DNA from: Aeromonas rivipollensis
Lineage (GTDB): Bacteria > Pseudomonadota > Gammaproteobacteria > Enterobacterales > Aeromonadaceae
Reading direction: 5' to 3'
NCBI RefSeq assembly: GCF_010974825.1
Contig: NZ_JAAILA010000031.1
Location: forward strand, 181,463 to 245,462
Length of the DNA: 64,000 nt
Positions 18,601 through 28,555 of the stretch are shown here, piece by piece. The stretch's first letter is position 1, and each line of letters starts with the position of its first letter. The translations under genes were made by a program, and so were the position numbers. The notes under the pieces are model-generated. The model searched no databases. It was not told the DNA's origin and saw nothing but the letters and a program-made list of their open reading frames with translations.

Positions 18601-19219
18601 TATTGCCTGCGATCTTGTGTCAGCGACACTTGTCCCTTCCTTAATCCAATCTGCTCGCTACCGCTGTGGGCCTCTCGTCCATGGGAGGACGCGCCTGCTG
18701 GTGAGGGCGGTCGCGCCTATCTCCTCTGGCAAGAAGGGCCGCAGGCGCGGCTGGGGTCGATAGGCTCTTGCCCGAATGGGCAGTCAGCCGCTGCGTCGCC
18801 ATAGCGGCAAAGCACCAAGGCTCGTCAGCGGGCATATGGGCGCCGGGCTGGCGCATCAGGGCTCTCGTTCTGTGTCGCCGCATCGGATCGTGGGCGAACG
18901 ACGACATCCCGCGTATCGGGTGCAAACCCAGGCCCCTGAGGGGCGGCCCTGGTGGCACCATGCTGGCGCGGCATCGCATCCATCGCCCGGCAAAGGGCTG
19001 GCGAAGGTCAGAAGGGAAAGTGAGCGGGGATACGGGTCACTCGGCAGCAAGGGGCTACCAGGCTGTCATCCCTGCTTTTCGCCCAAGGGGGGGCGTGGGG
19101 AGAGGGGCAGATTGCACGGGCGGCAACGCAGCGGGGGAAACGACTGGGGGAGGGCGCTTGATACGGAAGATGGTCTTGATCCTGGCCCTTGCAGGGGCCC
19201 CGGGGCAGAGCAATGAAAA
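18601..19219. other. Gene-free stretch between sstT and sdaC
   Basis: About 620 bp between the two terminators of convergent genes hold no gene I can support. Several long open frames exist on the plus strand (to about 19346), but they overlap each other in two frames, lack a ribosome site, and their products are Arg/Gly/Pro-rich as expected from G+C-rich non-coding DNA. No tRNA, sRNA promoter or repeat was recognised. It may be the remnant of a lost gene. Confidence 0.5.
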
Positions 19220-19248
19220 CAGCCCGGCACGCTGTGCCTGCCGGGCTG
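19220..19248 (-). terminator. sdaC terminator
   Basis: CAGCCCGGCA pairs with TGCCGGGCTG across a 9-nt loop, followed on the minus strand by TTTTC. It lies about 57 bp beyond the stop of the leftward serine transporter. Confidence 0.85.
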
Positions 19249-19305
19249 TGGGTCTCTGGCCGGGCCAGCCGGCGATCCGGTTGACCCTGGCTATCGGGGA
19301 CGGGG

Positions 19306-20604
19306 TTAGCCGACCAGCTGATAGAGGATGGCAGAGATGGCGATGAGGCCCATGGTTGCCACGAACACATTGCTGATCTGGCCCTGGTATTTCGCCATGG
19401 CCGGGACGCGCTTGATGGCGTACATCGGCATCAGGAACAGTATGGTAGCGATGATGGGGCCACCCAGGGATTCGATCATGCCGAGGATGGAGGGGTTGAT
19501 CACGGCCACACTCCACAGGGTCAGAATGAAGAAGGCGATGATGAACAGCTCAATCTTCTTGTGGTTCGGCTCTTTGCCGGAGGAGCGCATCTGCTGCATC
19601 ACCATGCCCTTCAGACCTTCACGGGCACCCAGGTAGTGACCGAAGAAGGAGGAGACGATGGCGACGAAGGCAACCAGCGGGCCGAAGTAGGAGATGAAGG
19701 GGCTCGCATGCTGGTTGGCCAGGTAGGAGAGCACGGCAATGTTCTGGGACTTGGCTTCTGCCAGCTGGGCCGGAGTCAGGCTCATCACGCAGGAGAAGAC
19801 GAAGAACATCACGAAGCCCAGCAGTACGATGGCGGTGCGCTTCAAGATGGCGTCTGACTTGGCGACGGCGTTGTCACCGTGGTCACGGCGCTGGGCCAGG
19901 GCGAAGCTGGAGATGGCCGGGCTGTGGTTGAAGGAGAACACCAGCACAGGGATGGTCAGCCACAGAGTGGTGGCGAAATCCTTGGCGGAAGGCACCTGGG
20001 CCAGGGCGGCACCTGTCCAGTCCGGGATCAGGTAGAGGGAGATGCCCGCCAGGATGGCGATGAGCGGGTACACCAGGAACTCGGTGACCTTCAGCATCAG
20101 CTTCTCACCGGCCAGCATGACCGACATCATGGCCATGATTAGCACTATGGAGAGGATCCAGCGCGGTGGCGCCGTCATCTGCAGCTGGTTGACCAGGAAG
20201 CTCTCGACGGTATTGGTGATGCCCACGCCGTAGATCAGCACTATGGGGTAGATGGCGAAGAAGTAGAGCAGGGTGATTAGTTTGCCGGCGCCCACGCCGA
20301 AATGCTCTTCCACCACTTCGGTGATATCCGCATTTGGCTTCTTGGAGGAGAGCACGAAGCGCGCCAGGCCACGGTGGGCCAGGTAAGTCATGGGGCCGAC
20401 CAGCAGCGCCATCACCACCAGTGGCCAGAAGCCACCCATGCCGGCGTTGATGGGCAGGAACAGGATGCCGGCGCCGACGGCGGTGCCGAACAGGCTGATA
20501 ACCCAGGTGGTGTCTTGTTTGCTCCAACCGCGTGATTGGACCGAGCGGATCCCTTGCTCCTGTGCGGCTGCAACGTCCTGTGCGCCAGTGACAGTATTGG
20601 ACAT
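19306..20604 (-). CDS. sdaC: Serine transporter, HAAAP family (SdaC-like)
   Basis: A 432-aa hydroxy/aromatic amino acid permease of the inner membrane, closest from memory to E. coli SdaC, a proton-coupled serine importer. Shared features are [19 protein letters not shown] near residue 40, [29 protein letters not shown] near 95, [14 protein letters not shown] near 210, [14 protein letters not shown] near 320, and an [15 protein letters not shown] stretch near 375. About 11 hydrophobic helices are visible. I chose ATG 20604, preceded by GGGGTGAG; a GTG nine bases upstream is also possible. The gene stands alone with its own promoter and terminator. Confidence 0.93.
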   Translation of the reverse strand: MSNTVTGAQDVAAAQEQGIRSVQSRGWSKQDTTWVISLFGTAVGAGILFLPINAGMGGFWPLVVMALLVGPMTYLAHRGLARFVLSSKKPNADITEVVEEHFGVGAGKLITLLYFFAIYPIVLIYGVGITNTVESFLVNQLQMTAPPRWILSIVLIMAMMSVMLAGEKLMLKVTEFLVYPLIAILAGISLYLIPDWTGAALAQVPSAKDFATTLWLTIPVLVFSFNHSPAISSFALAQRRDHGDNAVAKSDAILKRTAIVLLGFVMFFVFSCVMSLTPAQLAEAKSQNIAVLSYLANQHASPFISYFGPLVAFVAIVSSFFGHYLGAREGLKGMVMQQMRSSGKEPNHKKIELFIIAFFILTLWSVAVINPSILGMIESLGGPIIATILFLMPMYAIKRVPAMAKYQGQISNVFVATMGLIAISAILYQLVG

Positions 20605-20667
20605 GTGTCTCACCCCGAATGTGTGGTTTTAATTAGTCGGCGCAAGAATACTTTTTTTTTAATCAAA

Positions 20668-20689
20668 AATGTTGATCAGATTCACCTTT
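20668..20689 (-). promoter_or_regulatory. Possible CRP site upstream of sdaC
   Basis: On the minus strand the sequence reads GGTGA-N6-TCAAC, within a flanking AAA...TTT context, an imperfect match to TGTGA-N6-TCACA. It lies about 75 bp upstream of the sdaC start in an A+T-rich region. sdaC is CRP-activated in E. coli, which makes this plausible, but the match is weak. Confidence 0.3.
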
Positions 20690-20795
20690 ATGAGGCTGAA
20701 ACCCGCACTTTCTTATAGAAATGTGATCAAAAGAATAAATAATCAAAATTTATTTATCATATGCGGTGTTAGTTGAATGTTAAATGGATAATCTT

Positions 20796-21398
20796 TCACC
20801 TCGCCAGGTTATCAATATGTTGTCCTGACAGGTGCTGGGCCAGTTGGCGGATCATGCTGGCGGTGGCCCCCCAGATGAAGGAGTGTTGCCAGGGGATCCA
20901 GTAGATGGTGTGGCGCTTGCCCGCCCTTGGGAGGGTCAGGGCTATGTGATGGGCCGGATCCAGCACATGGCTGAGGGGCACCTCGAAGGCCTGCTCCACC
21001 TCATCGGGGCTGAGGGCAAGCCGATAGTCGGGGTCTATCATGGCCAGCACCGGCAGGACGTCATACAGGGAGATGGTGTTGAGGGGGGTGAGGCTGCCGA
21101 TGACCCGGATCTGGGAGGCGGGGATCCCGAGCTCCTCGTGGGTCTCTCGCAGGGCCGTGTGGATCAGGCTCTCATCTTCAGGGTCCTGGCGCCCGCCGGG
21201 GAAGCTTATCTGCCCCGGGTGGTGGCGCAGGGTAGGGCTGCGGCGGGTCAGCAACAGATGCAGCCCCTGGGGACGCTCCACCAGGGGGATCAGCACAGCC
21301 GCCGGTTTGAGCCCCGCCAGCATCAGGCGGTGGGCGGGGGCGGGGCGCTGCAACAGGAAACGGGTCAGCAGCTCGGTGCGGTTCATCTCGATATCCAT
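20796..21398 (-). CDS. nudL: NUDIX CoA pyrophosphatase (NudL-like)
   Basis: NudL-type NUDIX enzymes hydrolyse coenzyme A and related pyrophosphates. The product, about 200 aa, shows the extended Nudix box GGRQDPEDESLIHTALRETHEELGI at about residues 70-94, preceded by the CoA-subfamily pattern LLLTRRSPTLRHHPGQISFPGG. The start is uncertain: ATG 21398 (MDIEMNRTELL) is preferred, but ATG 21386 or an ATG at 21458 overlapping pabB would also fit. It lies directly downstream of pabB on the same strand, the arrangement seen in E. coli (pabB then yeaB). Confidence 0.9.
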   Translation of the reverse strand: MDIEMNRTELLTRFLLQRPAPAHRLMLAGLKPAAVLIPLVERPQGLHLLLTRRSPTLRHHPGQISFPGGRQDPEDESLIHTALRETHEELGIPASQIRVIGSLTPLNTISLYDVLPVLAMIDPDYRLALSPDEVEQAFEVPLSHVLDPAHHIALTLPRAGKRHTIYWIPWQHSFIWGATASMIRQLAQHLSGQHIDNLAR

Positions 21399-21441
21399 CT
21401 CGGTCCTGGTCTCCTTGGGGCGGGCGAGGGCAGTCACAGGC

Positions 21442-22818
21442 TCATTGGCGCAGGGCATCCAGCAGCGGCAGGATGCGGGCCACCTTGTCGTAGGTCTCCT
21501 GATATTCGGCGTCCGGGTCTGAGTCGGCGATGATGCCCCCTCCCGCCCAGCAATGGAGCCGGCCGGCCTCGGCTATCAGGGTGCGAATGCAGATGCTGGT
21601 GTCCATCCGGCCGTGCTGGCTCAGGTAGCCGATGCTGCCGCAATAGGCGTTGCGTCGCACCGGCTCTAGCTCCTCGATGATCTCCATCGCCCGGATCTTG
21701 GGGGCCCCCGTGATGGAGCCGCCAGGGAAACAGGCCCGCAGCAGATCCACCCCCTGCCAGCGCGCATCCAGCTCACCGTGGATGGTGGAGACAAGGTGAT
21801 GCACGGCGGGGAAGGACTCCACCGCAAACAGGCTAGGCACGCTGACGGAGCCCGGGCGGCTGACCCGGCCTATGTCGTTGCGCAGCAGATCCACGATCAT
21901 CAGGTTCTCCGATCTGTCCTTGTCGGCACTGGCGAGCGACTCGGCCACTTGTTTATCAGTAGCGGGGTCCGGATGACGGGGCCGGGTGCCCTTGATGGGC
22001 TTGGTCTCGATGTGGCGGCCATCGAGCAGCAGGAAGCGCTCGGGGGAGAGGCTCAAAATGGCGCTCTGGGGCAGCCGGACAAAGGCCGAGAAGGGGGCCT
22101 TGTTGGCGGCACTGAGGGCGAGATAGGCGGACCACTCGTCCCCGCCATAGGGGGCGCTGAAGCGCTGGGTCAGGTTGATTTGATAGCAATCCCCCGCCGC
22201 CAGATAGGCCTGGATGCGGGCGAACTTCTCGCCGTACTCGGCCCGGCTCATGTTGCTCTGCCACTCTCCCTGCAAGGCGAAGGGGGCGCTGGCCTGCGGG
22301 GTTTGCGCCGCCAGCCACTGCAATCGTCTGGCGAGCCCGGCCTCATCTCCCCAGTGCACCAGCTGCCAGCGGCCGGTCGCGACCTCCCGCAGCAGTGCCC
22401 AGTCGTAGATCCCCACCGCCATGTCGGGTACCTGGATGTCCGCACTGGCCTGAGTGGGCAGACGCTCGAATCGCCGCCCCAGATCGTAGCCAAAGAGCCC
22501 CAGGGCACCCCCGATGAAGGGCAGGTCATGTTCATCCTGCACCAGATCCCCCAGCAGGGCCTGCTGGGTGCGGGCGAGCAGGGTGAGGGGATCTTCTTCA
22601 TGCAGGGTCTGGCTGCCTGCGTGGCGCAGGCTGGTGCTGGCACCCCGGGTCTCCAGGGTGGCGAGCGGATCGGCGCTGATGATGTCAAAGCGGTTGTCGG
22701 CGCCCGTTGGGCCTGCCGATTCCAGCAAGATGGCCCAGGCCTGGTGTTGCAAGCGGGCAAACAGGGCGTGAAGCGATGCTTGCGGGTCGAAATGGTGGAT
22801 ATGCAGTCTTGGTTTCAT
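21442..22818 (-). CDS. pabB: Aminodeoxychorismate synthase component I
   Basis: PabB joins PabA to convert chorismate and glutamine to 4-amino-4-deoxychorismate for folate synthesis. The 458-aa product has the chorismate-binding fold with IKGTRPRHPDPATDKQ near residue 275, ENLMIVDLLRNDIGRV near 310 and the PGGSITGAPKIRAMEIIEELEP signature near 365. The N-terminal DNRFDIISADPLATL motif belongs to the anthranilate-synthase-like half. It reads away from the fumarase gene and is followed by nudL, close enough to be an operon. Confidence 0.96.
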   Translation of the reverse strand: MKPRLHIHHFDPQASLHALFARLQHQAWAILLESAGPTGADNRFDIISADPLATLETRGASTSLRHAGSQTLHEEDPLTLLARTQQALLGDLVQDEHDLPFIGGALGLFGYDLGRRFERLPTQASADIQVPDMAVGIYDWALLREVATGRWQLVHWGDEAGLARRLQWLAAQTPQASAPFALQGEWQSNMSRAEYGEKFARIQAYLAAGDCYQINLTQRFSAPYGGDEWSAYLALSAANKAPFSAFVRLPQSAILSLSPERFLLLDGRHIETKPIKGTRPRHPDPATDKQVAESLASADKDRSENLMIVDLLRNDIGRVSRPGSVSVPSLFAVESFPAVHHLVSTIHGELDARWQGVDLLRACFPGGSITGAPKIRAMEIIEELEPVRRNAYCGSIGYLSQHGRMDTSICIRTLIAEAGRLHCWAGGGIIADSDPDAEYQETYDKVARILPLLDALRQ

Positions 22819-23027
22819 TTTTTGTTACACAGGCAACAGTTTGCACCCAGCTCCCTAGCCGGTTCAGGTGCTCAAGCGTATCATGGCCGCCGGCATTTTT
22901 AAGAAAAACACCGTTATAAAAACACGCCGTAGTCGCCGGCTCTGTGCGCATTCGCCGCCTGCCGAAGGCCCGGCTCATATGGAAGCCCTTGCTCGCGCAA
23001 GCGACGACAAGGACCAGTGAGGATGAT
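22819..23027. promoter_or_regulatory. Divergent pabB/fumarase promoter region
   Basis: This 209-bp space holds promoters for both directions. An A+T-rich segment at about 22897-22925 is the best place for the fumarase promoter. A hairpin (CTTGCTCGCGCAAG, 22988-23001) lies just upstream of the fumarase ribosome site and may be part of its leader. No ArcA, FNR or CRP site was clear. Confidence 0.35.
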
Positions 23028-24551
23028 ATGAGCATCATTAGAAAACAGGACTTTATCGATTCCATTGCTGACGCCCTGCAGTACATCTCTTTCTACCACC
23101 CCCTCGATTTTGTCCATGCCGCCAAGGCTGCCTATGACCGCGAGATCAACCCGGCCGCCAAGGATGCCCTGGCCCAGATCCTGATCAACTCCCGCATGTC
23201 TGCCGAAGGGCATCGCCCTCTGTGCCAGGACACCGGCATAGTCACCTGCTTCGTCAAGATCGGCATGCAGGTGCAGTGGGACAGCGACATGACGGTCCAG
23301 GAGATGGTGGATGAGGGCACCCGCCGTGCCTACACCAACCCGGACAACCCGCTGCGTGCCAGCGTGCTGGCGGATCCGGCCGGTAGTCGCAAGAACACCA
23401 AGGACAACGCCCCTGCCGTGGTGCACATCGACATGATCCCGGGGGACAAGGTGGAAGTGAGCATTGCGGCCAAAGGCGGCGGCTCCGAGAACAAGTCCAA
23501 AATGGTGATGCTCAACCCCTCCGACGACGTGGTCGAATGGGTGCTCAAAACCGTGCCGACCATGGGGGCCGGCTGGTGCCCGCCTGGCATGCTGGGGATC
23601 GGCATCGGCGGCACCGCCGAGAAGGCGGCCGTGCTCGCCAAGGAAGCCCTGATGGAGCACATCGACATTCAGGAGCTTATCGCCCGGGGTCCAGAGACCA
23701 CAGAAGAGAAGCTGCGGGTCGAGCTCTATGACAAGGTCAACCGGCTGGGGATTGGTGCCCAGGGTCTGGGCGGCCTCACCACAGTGTTGGACGTGAAGGT
23801 CAAATCCGCCCCGACCCATGCCGCCTCCAAGCCGGTGGTGATGATCCCCAACTGCGCCGCCACTCGCCACGTTCACTTCGAGCTCGATGGCTCTGGCCCC
23901 GCCGAATTGACTCCGCCGAAGCTGGAAGACTGGCCACAGATCACCCGTGAAGCGGGCGGCAACGTGCGCCGGGTCAATGTTGACGGCATCACCAAGGCCG
24001 AACTCGCCAGCTGGAAGAGCGGCGACACAGTGCTGCTCTCCGGCAAGATCCTCACCGGCCGTGACGCGGCCCACAAGCGCATTGCCGACATGCTGAAAAA
24101 TGGCGAAGGCATGCCGGAAGGGGTCGATTTCACCAACCGCTTCATCTACTACGTCGGCCCGGTCGATGCGGTACGTGACGAAGTGGTCGGCCCGGCCGGC
24201 CCCACCACCTCCACCCGGATGGACAAGTTCACCGACATGATGCTGGGTGAAACCGGCCTCATCGGCATGATAGGCAAGTCCGAGCGGGGTCCGAAAACCG
24301 TCGAGAGCATCAAGCAGCACCAGGCCGTCTATCTGATGGCCGTGGGGGGCGCCGCCTACCTGGTGGCCAAGGCCATCAAGAAGGCCCGTGTGGTAGCCTT
24401 CGCCGATCTGGGAATGGAAGCCATCTATGAGTTCGAGGTGGAAGACATGCCGGTGACAGTGGCGGTCGACTCCCAAGGCAACAATATCCATGAAACCGGC
24501 CCGGCCTACTGGTCTGCCAAGATCGCCGAGCTGGATACCAGGCTCGCCTGA
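23028..24551 (+). CDS. Class I (iron-sulfur) fumarate hydratase
   Basis: This TCA-cycle enzyme interconverts fumarate and malate using an oxygen-sensitive 4Fe-4S cluster. The 507-aa product has the class I layout: an N-terminal alpha domain and a C-terminal beta domain fused in one chain. The three conserved cysteines are visible in PLCQDTGIVT (Cys66), GAGWCPPGM and MIPNCAATRHVHF. The C-terminal half has the KILTGRDAAHKRI and GPTTSTRMD motifs. It is shorter than E. coli FumA/FumB (548 aa) but typical of Vibrio-Aeromonas enzymes, so I give no fumA/fumB label. ATG 23028 follows GAGGATG at suitable spacing. Confidence 0.95.
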   Translation: MSIIRKQDFIDSIADALQYISFYHPLDFVHAAKAAYDREINPAAKDALAQILINSRMSAEGHRPLCQDTGIVTCFVKIGMQVQWDSDMTVQEMVDEGTRRAYTNPDNPLRASVLADPAGSRKNTKDNAPAVVHIDMIPGDKVEVSIAAKGGGSENKSKMVMLNPSDDVVEWVLKTVPTMGAGWCPPGMLGIGIGGTAEKAAVLAKEALMEHIDIQELIARGPETTEEKLRVELYDKVNRLGIGAQGLGGLTTVLDVKVKSAPTHAASKPVVMIPNCAATRHVHFELDGSGPAELTPPKLEDWPQITREAGGNVRRVNVDGITKAELASWKSGDTVLLSGKILTGRDAAHKRIADMLKNGEGMPEGVDFTNRFIYYVGPVDAVRDEVVGPAGPTTSTRMDKFTDMMLGETGLIGMIGKSERGPKTVESIKQHQAVYLMAVGGAAYLVAKAIKKARVVAFADLGMEAIYEFEVEDMPVTVAVDSQGNNIHETGPAYWSAKIAELDTRLA

Positions 24552-24616
24552 TCTGGTGCAAGCCCCTGGCGGGGCGCCGGGCAGATAGCAGCCCATCACA
24601 CAGGCCATATGACAGA

Positions 24617-24638
24617 AGGCGACCCCAGGGTCGCCTTT
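24617..24638 (+). terminator. Fumarase terminator
   Basis: AAGGCGACCC pairs with GGGTCGCCTT around a 2-nt loop, followed by TCTCGTCTTGG. The stem is strong but the U tract is poor. It lies about 65 bp beyond the fumarase stop and is convergent with sulA, about 70 bp away. Confidence 0.7.
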
Positions 24639-24709
24639 CTCGTCTTGGTTACTGCCTGACTGATGCGCGGGGGCGGGGAGCCCTGCCAGCTGGCGCGGGT
24701 CGACGTGCC

Positions 24710-25189
24710 TCAATGGTTCAGGTAGACGTCCTGCCCACCGTAACAAAGGGGGCCACCTTTGGATGGGGTGGGCTCGAAGAAGCGGGTCAGGACCCCGGCA
24801 CGCTGCCCCAGGGTGCTGAGGCGGCTGCGATCCAGGGCAACCCGTTCGGGCAACCAGGTCAAGACGGCGGCACAATGGCCGTTGGCCAGGCTCTGCTCCA
24901 GCAGACGTTGCCAGTTTTTGATCTTGGGGCCGTGGACCACCAGTACCCGGGCGGGGTTGATCCCCTGTGCCTGCAGTTGCTTGGCCACGGGCAGCCCTGG
25001 CGGGGCTATGAGCAAAATCCAGCCGCTGTCGCTCTGGCTCAATCTTCCCAGTGCATCCAGCAGCGGGGCTTCATGGAGATCCATGGCCAGTCGATGCTCA
25101 TGCTCCGCCTTGCCCTGATGGCGGGTGGGCCAAGTGGTGATCACACCGGCAGAGGAGGAGAGTGGGCGATGACTCAGGGGCTGGCTCAT
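24710..25189 (-). CDS. sulA: SOS cell division inhibitor SulA
   Basis: SulA blocks FtsZ polymerisation during the SOS response and is later degraded by Lon. The 159-aa product has the SulA core: SGWILLIAPPGLPVAKQLQAQGI (about residues 55-78), ARVLVVHGPKIKNWQRLLEQSL (about 80-102) and a charged TWLPERVALDRSRL segment. ATG 25189 follows AGGACA at good spacing; an upstream in-frame ATG at 25240 would start within the LexA box region and is rejected. The ideal LexA box 27 bp upstream supports the identification. Confidence 0.95.
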   Translation of the reverse strand: MSQPLSHRPLSSSAGVITTWPTRHQGKAEHEHRLAMDLHEAPLLDALGRLSQSDSGWILLIAPPGLPVAKQLQAQGINPARVLVVHGPKIKNWQRLLEQSLANGHCAAVLTWLPERVALDRSRLSTLGQRAGVLTRFFEPTPSKGGPLCYGGQDVYLNH

Positions 25190-25213
25190 ATGTGTGTCCT
25201 GTATGAATAACCA

Positions 25214-25233
25214 TGCTGTATGCGCATACAGTA
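25214..25233 (-). promoter_or_regulatory. LexA box of sulA
   Basis: The core CTGTATGCGCATACAG (25216-25231) is a perfect dyad of the form CTGT-N8-ACAG, flanked by TG and TA, very close to the gamma-proteobacterial SOS consensus. It sits 27 bp before the sulA start codon, where LexA would occlude the promoter. This is the best SOS operator in the window. Confidence 0.95.
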
Positions 25234-25422
25234 GTTCCATCTCATGCCAGTGACAAGGCGTTTGTGATTAAAAATGTGAGCCGACTAACAGGGTTTTTTA
25301 TTAACCATTTGAATTTAAATACTATTTATATTGATGGTGGGGCGGGTGTTTTTTAACCTGTAGACAAAGCGCGGGTCGGCGCTCATGGTTATACAGTATG
25401 TATGGCAAGAGGAGGGACCAAG

Positions 25423-25620
25423 ATGGATGTGAGCACCTTGCAACGGCTGGACGCCAATATTCTGCTCGGGATCATCAACGAGAAGCTGCGGCTGGAGTGC
25501 GATGGCCTGGAAGAGTTGCTGGCTTACTACGACATGACGGAGGATCAGCTGGCCACCCGTCTGCAGCAGATTGGTTATCACTACGACCCCATGAGTAACC
25601 AGTTCAAGGCCCATGGTTAA
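25423..25620 (+). CDS. DUF4250 family small protein
   Basis: The 65-aa product matches the DUF4250 family: it begins MDVSTLQRLDANILLGIINEKLR and continues with a short helix-turn-helix-like stretch (LEELLAYYDMTEDQLATRLQQIGY). DUF4250 proteins are small and uncharacterised. ATG 25423 is chosen because AGGAGG at 25410-25415 precedes it by 7 bp; an ATG at 25402 lies upstream of that site. It reads away from sulA and ends in a perfect terminator. A single LexA-like half site (ATACAGTA) lies just upstream, but the other half is missing. Confidence 0.85.
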   Translation: MDVSTLQRLDANILLGIINEKLRLECDGLEELLAYYDMTEDQLATRLQQIGYHYDPMSNQFKAHG

Positions 25621-25628
25621 TTCAGCTC

Positions 25629-25658
25629 AGGAAGCTGCCCCAATTGGGGCAGCTTCCT
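25629..25658 (+). terminator. DUF4250 gene terminator
   Basis: A perfect 13-bp stem (25629-25641 with 25646-25658) encloses AATT and runs into TTTTA. It begins 8 bp after the stop codon. Confidence 0.92.
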
Positions 25659-26016
25659 TTTATTGCCGCGTTGATACACCAAGCATTGAAAGCGATTTCA
25701 TCGCCGGCCGAGTTGGCGCTTATTTTCACGTATTTTCAGCCGCTGGCAATCATTGAAAACCTATTCATGAATCCATCTTTTTGAATTTCATTCAATGTTT
25801 TGATTTTTAAGGTTATTTTTATTTTGTTCAGGCGGGATATAGGAAAGGGTTTTCATGGTGAAACTGTCATTTTTATACGTTAAAGTGTGACTCACGTTAA
25901 CTTTTAAACCCCCGGCTTTAGCTAGTATGCCCACGCCGGAACATATTCTGAGATAACAACAGCGCCGGTCCCTCAAGGGGATAACATTTTTTATTTGTAA
26001 CGAAGGAAAATGGTTT
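25659..26016. promoter_or_regulatory. A+T-rich leader and promoter region of glgP
   Basis: This 358-bp region is strikingly A+T-rich between about 25750 and 25910. It is the likely site of the glycogen phosphorylase promoter, but no single -35/-10 pair stands out. A leader with AACGAAGGAAAA just before the start supplies the ribosome site (AAGGA). No gene is supported here. Confidence 0.4.
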
Positions 26017-28491
26017 ATGGCTACCAAGAAGAAGACAGACCAGGATCTCCAACTGGATAAAGATCAGCTCAAGGCGAGTATCGTGCGTCACCTGCGTTCT
26101 ACCTTGGGTACAAGCGAACAGAAAGCCTCGCCAGAAGCATGGTGGAAAGCGACCGCTGCCGCCGTCAACGAACAGGTGTACGAGCGCCTGACCCGTACTC
26201 AGCAGACTCACTTCAAGAAAGATACTCGTGCGATTCACTATCTCTCTGCTGAATTCCTGATGGGGCGTTTGACCTCCAACAACCTGCACAACCTCTCTCT
26301 GTACAAGATTTGCGAAGAGGCCCTGGGTGAACTCGGTCTGGAACTGACCGATCTGTGCGAACAAGAGCCGGACATGGCCCTTGGCAACGGCGGCCTGGGT
26401 CGTCTGGCCGCCTGCTTCATCGACTCCTTGGCCACCCTGAACTACCCGGCGGTGGGCTACGGCATCCATTACGAGCACGGTCTGTTCCGTCAGGAGATCC
26501 AGGATGGCCGCCAGATCGAGCGCCCGGACTCCTGGCGTGAATATGGCAACCCCTGGGAGATCTGCCGCCCCGAGTCGGTGCAGGAGATCCCGCTCTACGG
26601 TTACGTGGAAACCGTGTTCGGTGACAAGGGCGGCCTGAAGAAGGTGTGGCACGCCGGTCGCAAGATCAAAGGGGTGCCTTGGGATATTCCTGTGGTGGGC
26701 TTTGGCGGTCACACCGTCAACATACTGCGGCTGTGGGAGTCCCGCGCCTCCGAGTTCTTTGACTGGGACGTGTTCAACGCCGGTGGTTACATCGACTCCC
26801 AAGCCGAGAAGGCCCAGGCCGAGACCATCTCCAAGGTGCTCTACCCGAACGACGAGACAGATGCAGGCAAAGAGCTGCGCCTGATCCAGCAGTACTTCTT
26901 CTGTGCCTGCTCCATCAAGGACATCATGCGCCGCTACAAGCGGGTCCATGGTGCGGACTTCCGCAACTTTGCCGCGCAAATTGCCATCCAGCTCAACGAT
27001 ACCCACCCGACAGTGGCCATCCCCGAGCTGATGCGAGTGCTGGTGGACGAGGAAGACCTGCATTGGGATGCCGCCTGGGCCATCTGCTACCAGGTCTTCT
27101 CCTACACCAACCACACCCTGCTGCCGGAAGCGCTGGAGAAGTGGTCCGTCAGCCTGTTCGAGAAGGTGCTGCCCCGTCATCTCGAGATCATCTACGAGAT
27201 CAACGCCCGCTTCCTGAACGAGCTGGTGGAACCCAAGTGGCCGGGCAACGACGCCATCAAGGCCAAGCTCTCCATCATCGAAGAAGGGGACGTGCGCAAG
27301 GTGCGCATGGGCAACCTGTGCGTCATCGGCTCCTCCAAGGTGAACGGCGTGGCCGAGATCCACTCCAAGTTGGTGAAAGAGGATCTCTTCCCCGAGTATG
27401 CCGAGCTGTGGCCAGAGAAGATGTGCAACGTCACCAACGGCGTGACCCCCCGTCGCTGGCTGCTGGCCTGCAACCCCGAGCTGGCCGCCCTCTACAACGA
27501 GGTGGTGGGCAAGGAGTGGCCGCTGCAGTTGGACAAGCTGCGCAGCGTGACCAAGTTTGCCGACGACAAGGCGTTCCAGCAGCAGTTCATGACCATCAAG
27601 CGTCATAACAAGGAGAAGCTGGTCAAGGTCATCAAGGCCGAAACCGGCATCGATGTCTCGGCCGAGGCGATCTTCGACGTCCAGATCAAGCGTCTGCACG
27701 AGTACAAGCGTCAGCAGCTGAATCTCATCCACATCATGGCGCTCTACCGTCGCCTGCTGGCGAACCCGGACTATGACATGCACCCGCGCGTGTTCATCTT
27801 CGGCTCCAAGGCGGCGCCCGGTTACAAGCTGGCCAAGGACATCATCTACGCCATCAACAAGCTGGCGGAGCGGGTCAACAACGACGCCCGCATCCAGGGC
27901 AAGCTGAAAGTGGTGTTCATGCCGAACTACCGCGTGAGCCTGGCCGAGAAGCTGATCCCGGCGGCGGATGTCTCCGAGCAGATCTCCACCGCAGGCTACG
28001 AGGCCTCAGGGACAGGCAACATGAAGATGGCGCTCAATGGTGCGATCACTATCGGGACGCTGGATGGTGCCAACATCGAGATCGCGGAAGAGGCAGGGGC
28101 CGAGAACTGCGCCATCTTCGGTCTGAATGTGGACGAGGTGAAGTCTCTGAAGGCGCGCGGTTACAACCCGTACGACTTCTACTATGCCAACTCCGAGCTC
28201 AAGGCGGTGCTGGACTGGTTCGACACCGACTACTTCACGCCGGGTCGCCCGGGGGAACTCGCCTCCATCAAGCGCTCCTTGCTGGAAGGGGGGGATCCCT
28301 ACCTGACCCTGGCCGATTTTGCCTCCTACTCGGAAGCACACAAGCTGATCGATACCTGGTATCGGGATCCGGCGCTGTGGGCGAAGAAGGCCATCATCAA
28401 CTCGGCCACCATGGGCAAGTTCAACTCCGACCGCTCCATCCAGGACTACGTGGACCGGATCTGGAAATTGAAGAGCTGCAACGTCGGCTGA
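26017..28491 (+). CDS. glgP: Glycogen/maltodextrin phosphorylase
   Basis: This enzyme releases glucose-1-phosphate from alpha-1,4-glucans using pyridoxal phosphate, giving access to stored glycogen or maltodextrins. The 824-aa product has the family blocks [16 protein letters not shown] near residue 75, [14 protein letters not shown] near 120, [16 protein letters not shown] near 330, [13 protein letters not shown] near 470 and [15 protein letters not shown], with the PLP lysine at Lys670. GlgP and MalP are hard to separate by eye, so the symbol is a best guess. No other glycogen gene is adjacent. It has its own promoter region and terminator. Confidence 0.93.
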   Translation: MATKKKTDQDLQLDKDQLKASIVRHLRSTLGTSEQKASPEAWWKATAAAVNEQVYERLTRTQQTHFKKDTRAIHYLSAEFLMGRLTSNNLHNLSLYKICEEALGELGLELTDLCEQEPDMALGNGGLGRLAACFIDSLATLNYPAVGYGIHYEHGLFRQEIQDGRQIERPDSWREYGNPWEICRPESVQEIPLYGYVETVFGDKGGLKKVWHAGRKIKGVPWDIPVVGFGGHTVNILRLWESRASEFFDWDVFNAGGYIDSQAEKAQAETISKVLYPNDETDAGKELRLIQQYFFCACSIKDIMRRYKRVHGADFRNFAAQIAIQLNDTHPTVAIPELMRVLVDEEDLHWDAAWAICYQVFSYTNHTLLPEALEKWSVSLFEKVLPRHLEIIYEINARFLNELVEPKWPGNDAIKAKLSIIEEGDVRKVRMGNLCVIGSSKVNGVAEIHSKLVKEDLFPEYAELWPEKMCNVTNGVTPRRWLLACNPELAALYNEVVGKEWPLQLDKLRSVTKFADDKAFQQQFMTIKRHNKEKLVKVIKAETGIDVSAEAIFDVQIKRLHEYKRQQLNLIHIMALYRRLLANPDYDMHPRVFIFGSKAAPGYKLAKDIIYAINKLAERVNNDARIQGKLKVVFMPNYRVSLAEKLIPAADVSEQISTAGYEASGTGNMKMALNGAITIGTLDGANIEIAEEAGAENCAIFGLNVDEVKSLKARGYNPYDFYYANSELKAVLDWFDTDYFTPGRPGELASIKRSLLEGGDPYLTLADFASYSEAHKLIDTWYRDPALWAKKAIINSATMGKFNSDRSIQDYVDRIWKLKSCNVG

Positions 28492-28505
28492 CCACACCCA
28501 GTATG

Positions 28506-28532
28506 AAAAAACCCCGCATCGCGGGGTTTTTT
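28506..28532 (+). terminator. glgP terminator
   Basis: A 12-bp stem AAAAAACCCCGC / GCGGGGTTTTTT with a 3-nt loop lies 14 bp beyond the glgP stop. It is probably bidirectional and also ends the leftward cytochrome gene. Confidence 0.95.
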
Positions 28533-28555
28533 TATGTCATCTGATCGAGAAGGCC

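Noticed and set aside
18768..19346. Long plus-strand open frames between sstT and sdaC
   Set aside because: Overlapping frames with no ribosome site and low-complexity Arg/Gly/Pro composition; they look like chance frames in G+C-rich DNA.
25381..25400. LexA box upstream of the DUF4250 gene
   Set aside because: Only one half (ATACAGTA) matches; the other half of the dyad is missing.
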